Assembly (NCBI RefSeq): GCF_963677195.1
Contig: NZ_OY781918.1
Coordinates: 1,786,923 to 1,850,922, forward strand
Source: an uncultured Marinifilum sp.
GTDB taxonomy: Bacteria > Bacteroidota > Bacteroidia > Bacteroidales > Marinifilaceae
Direction: 5' to 3'
Length of the DNA: 64,000 bases
The translations under genes and the position numbers were made by a program. Of the stretch, positions 17,925 through 25,978 are shown in pieces. How positions within the stretch are numbered: position 1 is the first letter of the stretch; each line of letters opens with the position of its first letter. Under the pieces are notes generated by a model. That model saw only the letters and a program-made list of their open reading frames with translations. It made no database searches and was not told the origin of the DNA.

Positions 17925-19232
17925 TTATTTAATTGCCTCACTGCAAGATGCTGGTCCGCAAACAACTAACTGTAAATCTTTTTCTTGGAAATATTCAATT
18001 GCTAAGTTTCTTATATTTTCGGGTGTTATTTTCTTTGTTTCTTTTATAAAGTGTTGGTAGTAAGAGTTATCTAGTCCAAATGGAAGATTGCCTTTTAGGC
18101 TTTCTGATAGGGCAAAAGGACTATCTAAATTGCGAAGCATTTCGCCCGAAAGATAGTTTTTAATCAATTTTATTTCTTCGTCGGATATAAGTTCTTCTCT
18201 TAGTTTTTTAATTTCTTTAAATATCTCGGCAATTGCATCTTTGCAAACATCACTTCCCACTTCGGTAACTATTACAAAATGGCCTGCATTTAAGTATGAT
18301 ACAATAAGAGAATTAATACCGTACGTATATCCTTTATCTTCACGTATATTTTGCATTAAACGTGAGCCGAAGTATCCGCCTAAAACAAGATTAAATAACT
18401 GAAGAGTAGTATAATCTTTATGTTTTTTATTAAATATTGGTCTTCCTATTCGAATGCATGCTTGAACAGCATCTTCTTTACAAACAAAGGTTTTTTTGAC
18501 GGAAGATTTGTTTGTTTCGTGTAATGGAATATTTACAGGTTCTTTGGCAGGCCATTTATCATTGCCAAATAACTCTTCCAGTAACTGCATTACTTCATTG
18601 TTTACTTTCCCAGCTACAATAATGTGGCAGTTTTCGGGTCTGTAATATTTTGAATAAAAGTCTTTTACTGATTTTATGTTCAGGTTTTCAAATTCCTGAT
18701 CGGAAAATACATTAGCATAAGGGTGTTTTCGACCATAAATTAACTCACAGAATTTATCTTTAGCTAAAACATTTGTTTTTTGGTGTTCAATTTGAAATTG
18801 TTGTTTCTTTTTTTGTAATACAGTTTGAAACTCTTTTTCTGGGAATGTTGAATTTTTTAATAAGTTTTCTGTTACCTCAAGAGTTTCGCTAAGGTATTTA
18901 TTTAAGGTGTAAAGGCTAACGCTTGCATCGTGTTTTCCTGTAGAAAACCCTATGTATGAACCATAAAAGTCAAATTTTTCTGCAATTTCGGCCGCAGTAT
19001 ATTTATTGGTTCCTTCGTTAAGCATGCTATTTGTCATACTGGCAATTAAAGGAGTATCCTGTTGCCAGATTCCAGCATTAAAAATAAACTCAATTTTAAC
19101 AACATCCTGACTGCCTCCGTTAAGCACATAAACAGGAATATTATTGCTTAGTTTATACCTTTTATCAGGTAAAATATCGAGAGTTTCAATGGTTTTGAAA
19201 TTGGGTGCTGTGTTTCTATATAGTTTTTCCAT
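17925..19232 (-). CDS. M16-family peptidase-like protein, catalytically inactive subunit
   Basis: About 435 residues from the ATG at 19232, which I prefer because it begins 2 bp after the TAG stop of the preceding M16 gene. A longer in-frame start at 19268 would overlap that gene by 34 bp. The M16 fold is visible (KIEFIFNAGIWQQD, KKQQFQIEHQKTNVLAKDKF, RPENCHIIVAGKV, GGYFGSRLMQNIREDKGYTYG). The zinc motif is lost: where the partner has HLFEH, this protein reads SMTNS. It keeps the R/Y-containing FGSRLMQNIREDKGYTYG segment that binds substrate in the C-lobe of M16 dimers. It is thus the expected non-catalytic partner of a two-chain M16B peptidase. Confidence 0.9.
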   Translation of the reverse strand: MEKLYRNTAPNFKTIETLDILPDKRYKLSNNIPVYVLNGGSQDVVKIEFIFNAGIWQQDTPLIASMTNSMLNEGTNKYTAAEIAEKFDFYGSYIGFSTGKHDASVSLYTLNKYLSETLEVTENLLKNSTFPEKEFQTVLQKKKQQFQIEHQKTNVLAKDKFCELIYGRKHPYANVFSDQEFENLNIKSVKDFYSKYYRPENCHIIVAGKVNNEVMQLLEELFGNDKWPAKEPVNIPLHETNKSSVKKTFVCKEDAVQACIRIGRPIFNKKHKDYTTLQLFNLVLGGYFGSRLMQNIREDKGYTYGINSLIVSYLNAGHFVIVTEVGSDVCKDAIAEIFKEIKKLREELISDEEIKLIKNYLSGEMLRNLDSPFALSESLKGNLPFGLDNSYYQHFIKETKKITPENIRNLAIEYFQEKDLQLVVCGPASCSEAIK

Positions 19233-19234
19233 TT

Positions 19235-20473
19235 CTATTTTTTCGCGTGATAGTAAAGAACCGAACAATTCTCTTTTCTGAACAATTTTAAAGATGTGTT
19301 TAGTATATCTTCAGTAGTTATTTTCTGATACTTGCAGACTTCCTTATTAATATCTTCGGCATCGCCTAAAAGTTCATGAGTAGCTAAATTCATTGCTTTA
19401 TTCAGATAACTTATTTCTGAAAAAACAAGCGATGATTCTATTTTGTTTTTTACTTTTTGGAGTTCATAATCAGAAACTTTTTTGCTTGCAATTTCATTTA
19501 ATTCTTCCCAAATAGCATTTTCAGCTACTTCAAAAGATACTCCTTGCATTAGTTTACCGGTAATCATAAATAGTCCAGGTTCATGATCTCCCGTAAGGTA
19601 TGCATCGATAGAAGAAAACAAATTTTTATCTTTTACCAGCGATTGGTAGATTCTTGATGATTGACCATTGGATAATACATCAGAAACCAAATCGGTAGTA
19701 TAGAATTCCTCATCGGTTCGTTTACCCATGTGAAAAGCCATGTATATGGCATCAAAAGGAACATTTCGTTCTATATGCAAGCTTCTGAATTCTTTTTGTT
19801 CTGGTTCTTCGGGTAAATTTCTTTCTGTAATTTCGCGTTTTTCGATAGGTCCAAACCATTTTTCAGCAAGAAACTTTACATTATCGAGCTCTACATTACC
19901 CGATACAACTAAAATGGCATTGTTAGGCGCATAATGTTTAAAGAAAAATTCTTTTACTTCGTCGAGATGAACGGTTTCGATTTGTTCAATCGATTTTCCG
20001 ATTGTGGACCATTGGTACGGATGCTTTTTATATGCCAGTGGACGTAAATGAAGCCAAACATCGCCGTAAGGCTGATTAAAATATCGTTGTTTAAATTCCT
20101 CAATTACCACATTGCGTTGTACCTCTAAACTTTTTTCACTAAAAGCCAGGCTTAGCATTCTATCCGATTCTAACCAAAAAGCGGTTTCTAAATTATCTTT
20201 TGGAACAGTAAGGTAATAGTTGGTAACATCATTACTTGTCCATGCATTATTATCTCCACCTACTAATTGCAACGGCTCATCGTAGTTTGGAATGTTTACC
20301 GAACCTCCAAACATTAAATGCTCGAATAAATGTGCGAATCCGGTGCGTTCCGGATTTTCATCTTTAGCACCAATATTATATAAAATGGTAACAGCTGCCA
20401 TTGGAGTTGTTTCATCGCGATGAACAATTACTCGAAGGCCATTTTTAAGGGTAAATTTATTGAATTCAATCAT
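19235..20473 (-). CDS. M16-family zinc metallopeptidase, active subunit
   Basis: A 412-residue M16B peptidase with the inverted zinc motif HLFEH at residues 48-52 (GFAHLFEHLMFGGS) and a downstream VVIEEF Glu roughly 75 residues later as third ligand. No signal peptide is present, so it is probably cytosolic or peripheral. Likely role: degradation of peptides or processing of exported precursors, in a heterodimer with the inactive subunit encoded just downstream. The gene begins 1 bp before the stop of the FabK/nitronate-monooxygenase-like gene, so the three are almost certainly one operon. Confidence 0.94.
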   Translation of the reverse strand: MIEFNKFTLKNGLRVIVHRDETTPMAAVTILYNIGAKDENPERTGFAHLFEHLMFGGSVNIPNYDEPLQLVGGDNNAWTSNDVTNYYLTVPKDNLETAFWLESDRMLSLAFSEKSLEVQRNVVIEEFKQRYFNQPYGDVWLHLRPLAYKKHPYQWSTIGKSIEQIETVHLDEVKEFFFKHYAPNNAILVVSGNVELDNVKFLAEKWFGPIEKREITERNLPEEPEQKEFRSLHIERNVPFDAIYMAFHMGKRTDEEFYTTDLVSDVLSNGQSSRIYQSLVKDKNLFSSIDAYLTGDHEPGLFMITGKLMQGVSFEVAENAIWEELNEIASKKVSDYELQKVKNKIESSLVFSEISYLNKAMNLATHELLGDAEDINKEVCKYQKITTEDILNTSLKLFRKENCSVLYYHAKK

Positions 20474-20474
20474 T

Positions 20475-21437
20475 TTAAAATTCCAGTTTTTTCATGTTCA
20501 GTATGCTTTCCTGATACTCGTTCTTAATTTCGTTCATGATTTCGCTAACCGATTGTATTTTTGTAATCATGGCCGAAACTTGTCCTATTTCCAGTTCTCC
20601 TTCATCAAGTATTCCTTCAAACATTCCTTTCTTAGCTCTTCCTTTTCCAAGAATTGTTCTCATTTCTTCGGGCGATGCTCCTCTGCATTCAGCATTGTTA
20701 ACTTGTTCGAAAAATTGATTTTTAATTAATCGGGTAGGAGCTAGTTTTTTTAATGCCAGTTTGGTTCCACCTTCGCCTAGTTCTATTATCGATTTTTTAA
20801 AGTTAATATGAGCCGATGATTCTTCAGAAACAGCAAATTTGCTTCCTATTTGAACACCATCAGCTCCCAAAACCATAGATGCAAGCATACTTTTACCACA
20901 GGCAATTCCCCCGGCAGCAATTAATGGCAGTGTGGTAGCTTTTCTAACCGAAGGTATAAGAGTCATTGTTGTAGTTTCTTCTCTTCCATTATGTCCTCCA
21001 GCTTCAAATCCTTCTGCTACAATGGCATCAACACCAGCATCTTCACATTTTTTTGCAAAAAATGCACTAGATACAACATGTACAACCGTAATTCCATGTT
21101 GTTTTAAAAAAGGAGTCCATTTTTTAGGACTGCCAGCCGATGTAAAAACTATTTTCACGTCTTCCTTAATAAGGATATCCATAAGCTTCTCAATTTCGGG
21201 ATAAAGAAGAGGGATGTTAACTCCAAATGGCTTAGAAGTAGCTGCTTTTGTTTTTTGGATATGTTCTTTAAATGTATCAGGGTGCATCGATCCGGCACCA
21301 ATTAAACCTAGTCCACCACAGTTACTAACAGCACTTGCCAGTTTCCAGCCCGAACACCATACCATACCACCCTGTATTATTGGCAATTCGATATTAAAAA
21401 GAGATGTGATTTTATTGTTCATTTTATATTGATTCAT
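20475..21437 (-). CDS. FMN-dependent nitronate monooxygenase / FabK-like enoyl-ACP reductase
   Basis: A TIM-barrel flavoprotein of 320 residues. Landmarks: the N-terminal IELPIIQGGMVWCSGWKLASAVSNCGGLGLIG, the KPFGVNIPLL strand, the AEGFEAGGHNGREETTTMTLIPSV loop with the catalytic-region His, and the FMN phosphate-binding LIAAGGIACGKSMLASMVLGADGVQIGSKF. These are shared by FabK (NADH enoyl-ACP reductase) and nitronate monooxygenases, and sequence alone does not separate them. The GGHNGR pattern and length lean slightly to the FabK-like group. A second Met at residue 6 is an alternative start. The gene heads the operon with two M16 genes. A terminator-like hairpin lies between its -7 box and its start. 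Confidence 0.85.
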   Translation of the reverse strand: MNQYKMNNKITSLFNIELPIIQGGMVWCSGWKLASAVSNCGGLGLIGAGSMHPDTFKEHIQKTKAATSKPFGVNIPLLYPEIEKLMDILIKEDVKIVFTSAGSPKKWTPFLKQHGITVVHVVSSAFFAKKCEDAGVDAIVAEGFEAGGHNGREETTTMTLIPSVRKATTLPLIAAGGIACGKSMLASMVLGADGVQIGSKFAVSEESSAHINFKKSIIELGEGGTKLALKKLAPTRLIKNQFFEQVNNAECRGASPEEMRTILGKGRAKKGMFEGILDEGELEIGQVSAMITKIQSVSEIMNEIKNEYQESILNMKKLEF

Positions 21438-21449
21438 TTTTTAACAAGC

Positions 21450-21488
21450 AAAAAAGACACAAGTCTATCAGGTGATCTCTTGTGCCTT
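21450..21488 (-). promoter_or_regulatory. Possible attenuator hairpin in leader of the FabK-like/M16 operon
   Basis: On the minus strand GGCACAAG and CTTGTGTC form a stem (one internal mismatch, 15-nt loop) followed at once by TTTTTT, ending 13 nt before the start codon. With the -7 box at 21518-21511 it would lie inside the transcribed leader. This is terminator-like but upstream of the operon it would stop, hence a possible attenuator. Confidence 0.4.
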
Positions 21489-21661
21489 ATTTAAATTATC
21501 TGATTGAGTGCAAATTTAGAAAAATTCTTGATAAGATTAAGATCTCGAAGTATGAATTTAAGAATGGGCAAGATAGATAAATTGGATAATGAGTATTTTG
21601 TTCGATAGATTAGTTAACTTTATTGGTTAAAAGTAATAATGAGTGCATTTTCATAAAAGCA

Positions 21662-21694
21662 TTTGTTTGTTAAGATAGATATTCCTTATTTTTA
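21662..21694 (+). promoter_or_regulatory. Candidate promoter of CLC paralog 1
   Basis: Two overlapping TTTG motifs (21662-21665 and 21666-21669) lie 21 and 17 bp before -7 TATTTTTA (21687-21694). The predicted leader is about 55 nt. Confidence 0.45.
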
Positions 21695-21755
21695 GGCACT
21701 GAATTGCATTGAGGGATTAACAGTTACCAACTATATTGGTTTTATATATTTAAGA

Positions 21756-23531
21756 GTGAAGAGAAAGTCGTTATTAGGTCGTTTTTTAGTGTGGCGTTTA
21801 AAGAACATCAGTGATCGTCAGTTTATTTTATTCCTGGCAGTACTTATTGGTGTTACTGCTGGAATTGCTGCTGTTGTAATTAAGAACTCAGTACATTTAA
21901 TTAGTACACTTTTACAGGATAACTCTTCCGATGAATATCAGAATTTTCTATATGTAATTTATCCAACCATTGGTATTTTAGTTGCAGTACTTTTTATAAA
22001 ATATGTAATTCGTCGTCCGGTTCGGCATGGTATTCCTAATGTTTTGTATGGCATTTCGAAAAGCAATGCACAAATAAACCGGCACAATATGTTTTCATCT
22101 ATTGTAACATCAGCATTTACAGTTGGTTTTGGTGGATCGGTTGGTTTAGAGGGGCCAACAGTAGCTACAGGTGCAGCTTTGGGATCTAATATTGGAAAGC
22201 TATTTCATTTAAATTATAAGCACATTACCTTGCTTTTAGGATGTGCATGTGCGGGAGCAATGGCTGCAATTTTTAAAGCTCCAATTGCTGCAATTGTATT
22301 TGCTTTAGAGGTAATTATGCTCGATTTAACAATGTGGTCGCTGGTACCATTATTATTGGCATCAGCATCAGCAGTTATTACATCCTATTTCTTTTTGGGA
22401 ATGGATGTTCTTTACCCATTTGAGGTTGAATATGGTTTCGACATGAAAGATTTGCCTTACTATATAGCTTTGGGAATTTTTACAGGATTAATTGCAACTT
22501 ACTTTACAAAATCGTACATGTTTATACATAACGTGTTCGAAAAAATAGGAGCTACTTATCGAAAGTTAATATTTGGAGGGTTGTCGTTAGGATTAATTAT
22601 TTTCTTTTTGCCATCCTTATATGGCGAAGGTTACCATGCTATTAACGCATGTCTTTCGGGTGATTATTCTTATCTGTTTAATAATTCATTTTTTTATTCT
22701 TTTAACGATAGCTTTTGGATGTTGATTGTTTTGCTTGTTCTGGTCATTTTTTTTAAAGTTATAGCTGCATCAATAACTTTTGGAGCAGGAGGAGTTGGAG
22801 GAATATTTGCACCAACCTTGTTTATGGGTGTAAATTCGGGTGTATTGTTTGCCAAAATTGTTCAGCATATGGGTTTACGAGATCTCGAAGTAAATAATTT
22901 TGCTTTAATTGGGATGGCTGGTATGATTGCCGGAGTTTTACATGCTCCCTTAACCGGTTTGTTTCTTATTGCTGATATATCAGGAGGTTATCAGTTATTT
23001 GTGCCTTTAATGATTACTGCAACAATTTCGTATGCCACGGTAAAAACATTCGAGCCTCATTCTGTTTATACCATTCAATTAGCTAAACGTAAGGAGTTAA
23101 TGACTCATGATAAAGATAAAAATGTTCTTTCTTTAATGCGGGTAACAAAATTAATTGAAAGAGATTTTAGTACAATTAATGCAGAAGCAACACTTGGCGA
23201 TTTGGTTAAAGTAATTGCAAAAGCCCATCGAAATATTTTTATTGTTATTGATAAAGAGAATAATTTTGAGGGAATTGTAAAACTCGACGATATTCGTGAG
23301 ATAATGTTTCAGCCAGAAAAATATGATGATGTAAATGTACGTGAGCTGATGGTGATTCCTCAAGTTGTAATTCAACACGATGAATCTATGGCCGATGTAG
23401 CTGCTAAATATCAATATTCTGATAAATTCAACTTAGTAGTTTTAAATGAGGGTAAATATTGTGGTTGTGTTTCTCGAGCACAAATATTCTCAACTTACCG
23501 ACGAATGTTAAAGCATTTTTCCGAAGACTAA
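21756..23531 (+). CDS. CLC-family chloride channel/transporter with CBS pair (paralog 1 of 3)
   Basis: 591 residues from a GTG start (VKRKSLLGRFLVWRLKN, aligned with the starts of its two paralogs). The membrane part is a complete CLC fold: HGIP at the first ion-binding loop, GFGGSVGLEGP carrying the gating glutamate (Glu132), AAIVFALEV at helix I, and AGGVGGIFAPTLFMG at the selectivity loop. After the last helix, two CBS domains follow (roughly residues 450-590). In FALEV the Glu aligns with E202 of the E. coli exchanger and the next residue, Val, falls where the internal proton glutamate E203 would be. That suggests channel-like or atypical coupling; this alignment is by eye. Inner membrane, anion transport. 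Confidence 0.93.
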   Translation: MKRKSLLGRFLVWRLKNISDRQFILFLAVLIGVTAGIAAVVIKNSVHLISTLLQDNSSDEYQNFLYVIYPTIGILVAVLFIKYVIRRPVRHGIPNVLYGISKSNAQINRHNMFSSIVTSAFTVGFGGSVGLEGPTVATGAALGSNIGKLFHLNYKHITLLLGCACAGAMAAIFKAPIAAIVFALEVIMLDLTMWSLVPLLLASASAVITSYFFLGMDVLYPFEVEYGFDMKDLPYYIALGIFTGLIATYFTKSYMFIHNVFEKIGATYRKLIFGGLSLGLIIFFLPSLYGEGYHAINACLSGDYSYLFNNSFFYSFNDSFWMLIVLLVLVIFFKVIAASITFGAGGVGGIFAPTLFMGVNSGVLFAKIVQHMGLRDLEVNNFALIGMAGMIAGVLHAPLTGLFLIADISGGYQLFVPLMITATISYATVKTFEPHSVYTIQLAKRKELMTHDKDKNVLSLMRVTKLIERDFSTINAEATLGDLVKVIAKAHRNIFIVIDKENNFEGIVKLDDIREIMFQPEKYDDVNVRELMVIPQVVIQHDESMADVAAKYQYSDKFNLVVLNEGKYCGCVSRAQIFSTYRRMLKHFSED

Positions 23532-23650
23532 TGCTTTAGTCAGAATAATAATCTTGTATAAAATTAATACAAACGTTTGCTTGTTTGTGTCAGTATGTCA
23601 ATGTATTATCCTTTGGGTTGAAAACTTTTTTAAAATTCTTTTAAAAAGGA

Positions 23651-23680
23651 GTTGTGCTTTGTAATTATCTATTACTTTTG
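23651..23680 (+). promoter_or_regulatory. Candidate promoter of CLC paralog 2
   Basis: GTTG (23651-23654), an 18-bp spacer and a perfect -7 TACTTTTG (23673-23680). The leader to the ATG would be nearly 290 nt. Confidence 0.5.
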
Positions 23681-23689
23681 TGCTCAAAT

Positions 23690-23731
23690 TTTGAGAGATG
23701 TTTACAGTTTTCTATTTTAAACATTCTCAAA
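23690..23731 (+). promoter_or_regulatory. Long hairpin at the 5' end of the CLC2 leader
   Basis: TTGAGA-G-ATGTTTA (23691-23704) pairs with TAAACATTCTCAA (23718-23730) with one bulged G and a 13-nt loop; one more T-A pair extends the base. No T run follows, so it is not a normal terminator. Confidence 0.55.
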
Positions 23732-23833
23732 TCAATAAAATGCTTAAGAGTGGAGATCAATTTTAATATTCTTATGTATTTTATTGAGGGCCGCCTGACT
23801 TTTTCAGCCATCCGACCTTTTAAATTTTAATTT

Positions 23834-23871
23834 ATTATACGACTTTGGTGTTATATTACACACCGTATAAT
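23834..23871 (+). promoter_or_regulatory. Second stem-loop in the CLC2 leader
   Basis: An outer stem of ATTATACG (23834-23841) with CGTATAAT (23864-23871), 8 perfect bp, encloses an inner GTGT/ACAC stem (23848-23851 and 23860-23863). No T run follows. Role unknown. Confidence 0.5.
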
Positions 23872-23974
23872 GCCAATAAATATCTAAAGCTTGGTTATAA
23901 ACGAACTTGCTTAAGTTTGCAGCTTTAATATAAATTGGTATTAGAGTTTATTAAGCTAATCCTGATTCGGAGTA

Positions 23975-25750
23975 ATGAAGAATAAAAGTTTACTTTCCCG
24001 ATTTTTAGTATGGAGAGTTAAGAATATTAAAGAGCGTCAATTTGTTCTTATTTTAAGTTTTTTTGTGGGTGCCATAAGTGGTTTAGCTGCCTTAACCTTA
24101 AAAAATGCAATTCACTTTACGCATCATTTTTTAACTCATCGTTTACATGTCGATTCGGCTAATTTAATTTATTTGGCGTATCCGGCAATTGGTATTTTTC
24201 TAACGCTTTTATTTGTAAAATTCTTTGTTAAGGATAATATCGGACATGGAGTTTCGCGCATATTGTATGCCATCTCGAAAAAGAATTCTCACATTAAATC
24301 GCATAATAATTTCTCTTCGATTATTGCCAGTACATTAACCATTGGTTTTGGTGGATCGGTTGGTTCCGAGGCACCTGTAGTATTAACCGGAGCATCAATT
24401 GGTTCTAATTTAGGACGCATGTTTCACATGAATCAGAAAATTATTACCCTAATGGTTGGATGTGGTGCTGCAGGTGCAATTGGTGGAATTTTTAAGGCTC
24501 CAATGGCAGGTATGGTATTTACTTTGGAAGTTCTGATGTTGGATCTAACTATGGCATCGCTTATTCCATTGTTGATTTCGTCGATTACAGGGGCAAGTAT
24601 TGCTTATTTTTTTATGGGAAAAGGATTCTTGCTTTCTTATGATGTAACAGAGCCTTTTGTAATTGGAAATTTCCCATATTATATTTTATTGGGAGTTTTT
24701 GCAGGTTTAGTATCTCTTTACTTTACACGCTTTTCTATGTACCTGGAATCTTTGTTCGATAAAGTAACCAATTGCTATCGAAAAATGTTGATAGGTGGTT
24801 TTGCTTTAGGGATTTTGATATTTCTATTTCCGCCATTGTATGGTGAAGGATATAATACTATTCAGGCTTTATTAAGCGGAAATCATGCTCAGTTAGTAAA
24901 TAATAGTATTTTTTATTTTTTAAAAGATAATTATTGGCTATTGTTAGGATATATGGGCTTAATCTTGTTTTTTAAGGTTATCGCATCTACCGTTACCACG
25001 GGGAGTGGAGGAGTTGGAGGTATATTTGCTCCATCTTTATTTCTTGGAGGTGTTTCTGGTTTTTTTGTAGCTCGATTTGTAAACGGATTTAATTTTGTAA
25101 ATCTATCTGAAAGCAATTTTACCTTAATAGGCATGGCCGGTATGATGGCTGGTGTTATGCATGCACCGCTTACAGCTATTTTCCTGATTGTAGAGATTAC
25201 GGGAGGTTACGAATTGTTTATTCCTATCATGATTACAGCTACCATAGCCTATCTTACCATTATGTATTTTGAGCCTCACTCAATTTATACCAAACGTTTG
25301 GCAAAACGTGGAGAGTTAATTACTCACAATAAAGATAAAGCTGTACTAACTTTAATGAAATTGGGTAAGGTCATTGAAACTGATCTAAAAAGAGTAGAAC
25401 CGGATGCTACTTTGGGTGAGCTTGTAAAGATTATTTCTCATTCGCAGCGAAATATTTTTCCCGTTGTTGATAAAGAAGAAAAATTACTGGGAATTGTTTT
25501 GTTGGATGATATCAGACATATCATGTTTAATCCTGAAATGTACGATGATATTTATGTGCGTAATTTAATGATTATGCCACCGGCAATATTAGATGCCAAT
25601 GCGCCAATGGAAAAGGTGATGCGTAGATTCGAAGAGACAGGGGCCTGGAATTTACCTGTTATTCAGGATGAAAAATATCTGGGTTTTGTATCTAAAGCAA
25701 AAATATTTAATGTTTACAGAAGAGTTTTAGTTCACTTTTCAGATGAATAA
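23975..25750 (+). CDS. CLC-family chloride channel/transporter with CBS pair (paralog 2 of 3)
   Basis: 591 residues from ATG, N-terminus MKNKSLLSRFLVWRVKN nearly identical to paralog 1. CLC landmarks are HGVSRILYAISK (the proline of the first ion-binding loop is lost), GFGGSVGSEAPVV with the gating Glu again at residue 132, MAGMVFTLEV, and GSGGVGGIFAPSLFLGG. A CBS pair forms the C-terminus (LVKIISHSQRNIFPVVDKEEKLLGIVLLDDI and the later ETGAWNLPVIQDEKYLGFVSKAKI). The region between TM helices and CBS domains, FEPHSIYTKRLAKRGELITHNKDKAVLTLMK, is strongly conserved in all three copies. It has its own long structured leader. Ion selectivity cannot be inferred. Confidence 0.92.
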   Translation: MKNKSLLSRFLVWRVKNIKERQFVLILSFFVGAISGLAALTLKNAIHFTHHFLTHRLHVDSANLIYLAYPAIGIFLTLLFVKFFVKDNIGHGVSRILYAISKKNSHIKSHNNFSSIIASTLTIGFGGSVGSEAPVVLTGASIGSNLGRMFHMNQKIITLMVGCGAAGAIGGIFKAPMAGMVFTLEVLMLDLTMASLIPLLISSITGASIAYFFMGKGFLLSYDVTEPFVIGNFPYYILLGVFAGLVSLYFTRFSMYLESLFDKVTNCYRKMLIGGFALGILIFLFPPLYGEGYNTIQALLSGNHAQLVNNSIFYFLKDNYWLLLGYMGLILFFKVIASTVTTGSGGVGGIFAPSLFLGGVSGFFVARFVNGFNFVNLSESNFTLIGMAGMMAGVMHAPLTAIFLIVEITGGYELFIPIMITATIAYLTIMYFEPHSIYTKRLAKRGELITHNKDKAVLTLMKLGKVIETDLKRVEPDATLGELVKIISHSQRNIFPVVDKEEKLLGIVLLDDIRHIMFNPEMYDDIYVRNLMIMPPAILDANAPMEKVMRRFEETGAWNLPVIQDEKYLGFVSKAKIFNVYRRVLVHFSDE

Positions 25751-25827
25751 TTAGGGGATTTCTATTCAATAGAGTAAGGTTGTGATTTCTAAGAAGATAA
25801 TTGTACTTCAAAACTCGTATTATTGTT

Positions 25828-25858
25828 TTTGTGGTGATTAATTCGGTACTTGAATTTG
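25828..25858 (+). promoter_or_regulatory. Candidate promoter of CLC paralog 3
   Basis: TTTG (25828-25831), a 19-bp spacer and TGAATTTG (25851-25858), one mismatch from TAnnTTTG. The leader to the ATG at 25979 would be about 115 nt. Confidence 0.5.
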
Positions 25859-25978
25859 GTAGCAGCACAGTTTATAGCTAAGTAAGTTTAATAAGTATTA
25901 TTGCTTATAATTTTACAAAGATTCTTTTTCATTTGCCTTCATTTTGCTAAATTAGAAGATATCATCCAGGATAGATCT

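Larger units (their letters stand above)
21438..21755. other. Divergent intergenic region between FabK-like gene and first CLC gene
   Basis: 318 bp with no ORF. The minus-strand side holds a hairpin at 21450-21488 (CACAAG/CTTGTG arms followed on the minus strand by T6) and a perfect -7 TAAATTTG at 21518-21511 without a clear -33. The plus-strand side holds the CLC1 promoter candidate. Nothing else was recognised. Confidence 0.6.
23532..23974 (+). other. 443-bp non-coding leader region before CLC paralog 2
   Basis: No ORF of note. It holds a candidate promoter (23651-23680), a bulged 14-bp hairpin beginning at the predicted transcription start (23690-23731) and a second two-part stem-loop (23834-23871). 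An earlier, weaker TTTG (23584-23587) with ATCCTTTG (23608-23615) also occurs. The spacers before the other two CLC genes are shorter and lack these hairpins. Confidence 0.55.

Noticed and set aside
19233..19268. Longer start for the inactive M16 subunit overlapping the previous gene by 34 bp
   Set aside because: The ATG at 19232 lies 2 bp after the upstream stop, as expected for an operon, and begins the recognisable protein.
25901..25978. N-terminal extension of the third CLC protein from a TTG start
   Set aside because: The extra 26 residues have no counterpart in the two paralogs; the ATG at 25979 gives the same length and places the gating Glu at residue 132 in all three.
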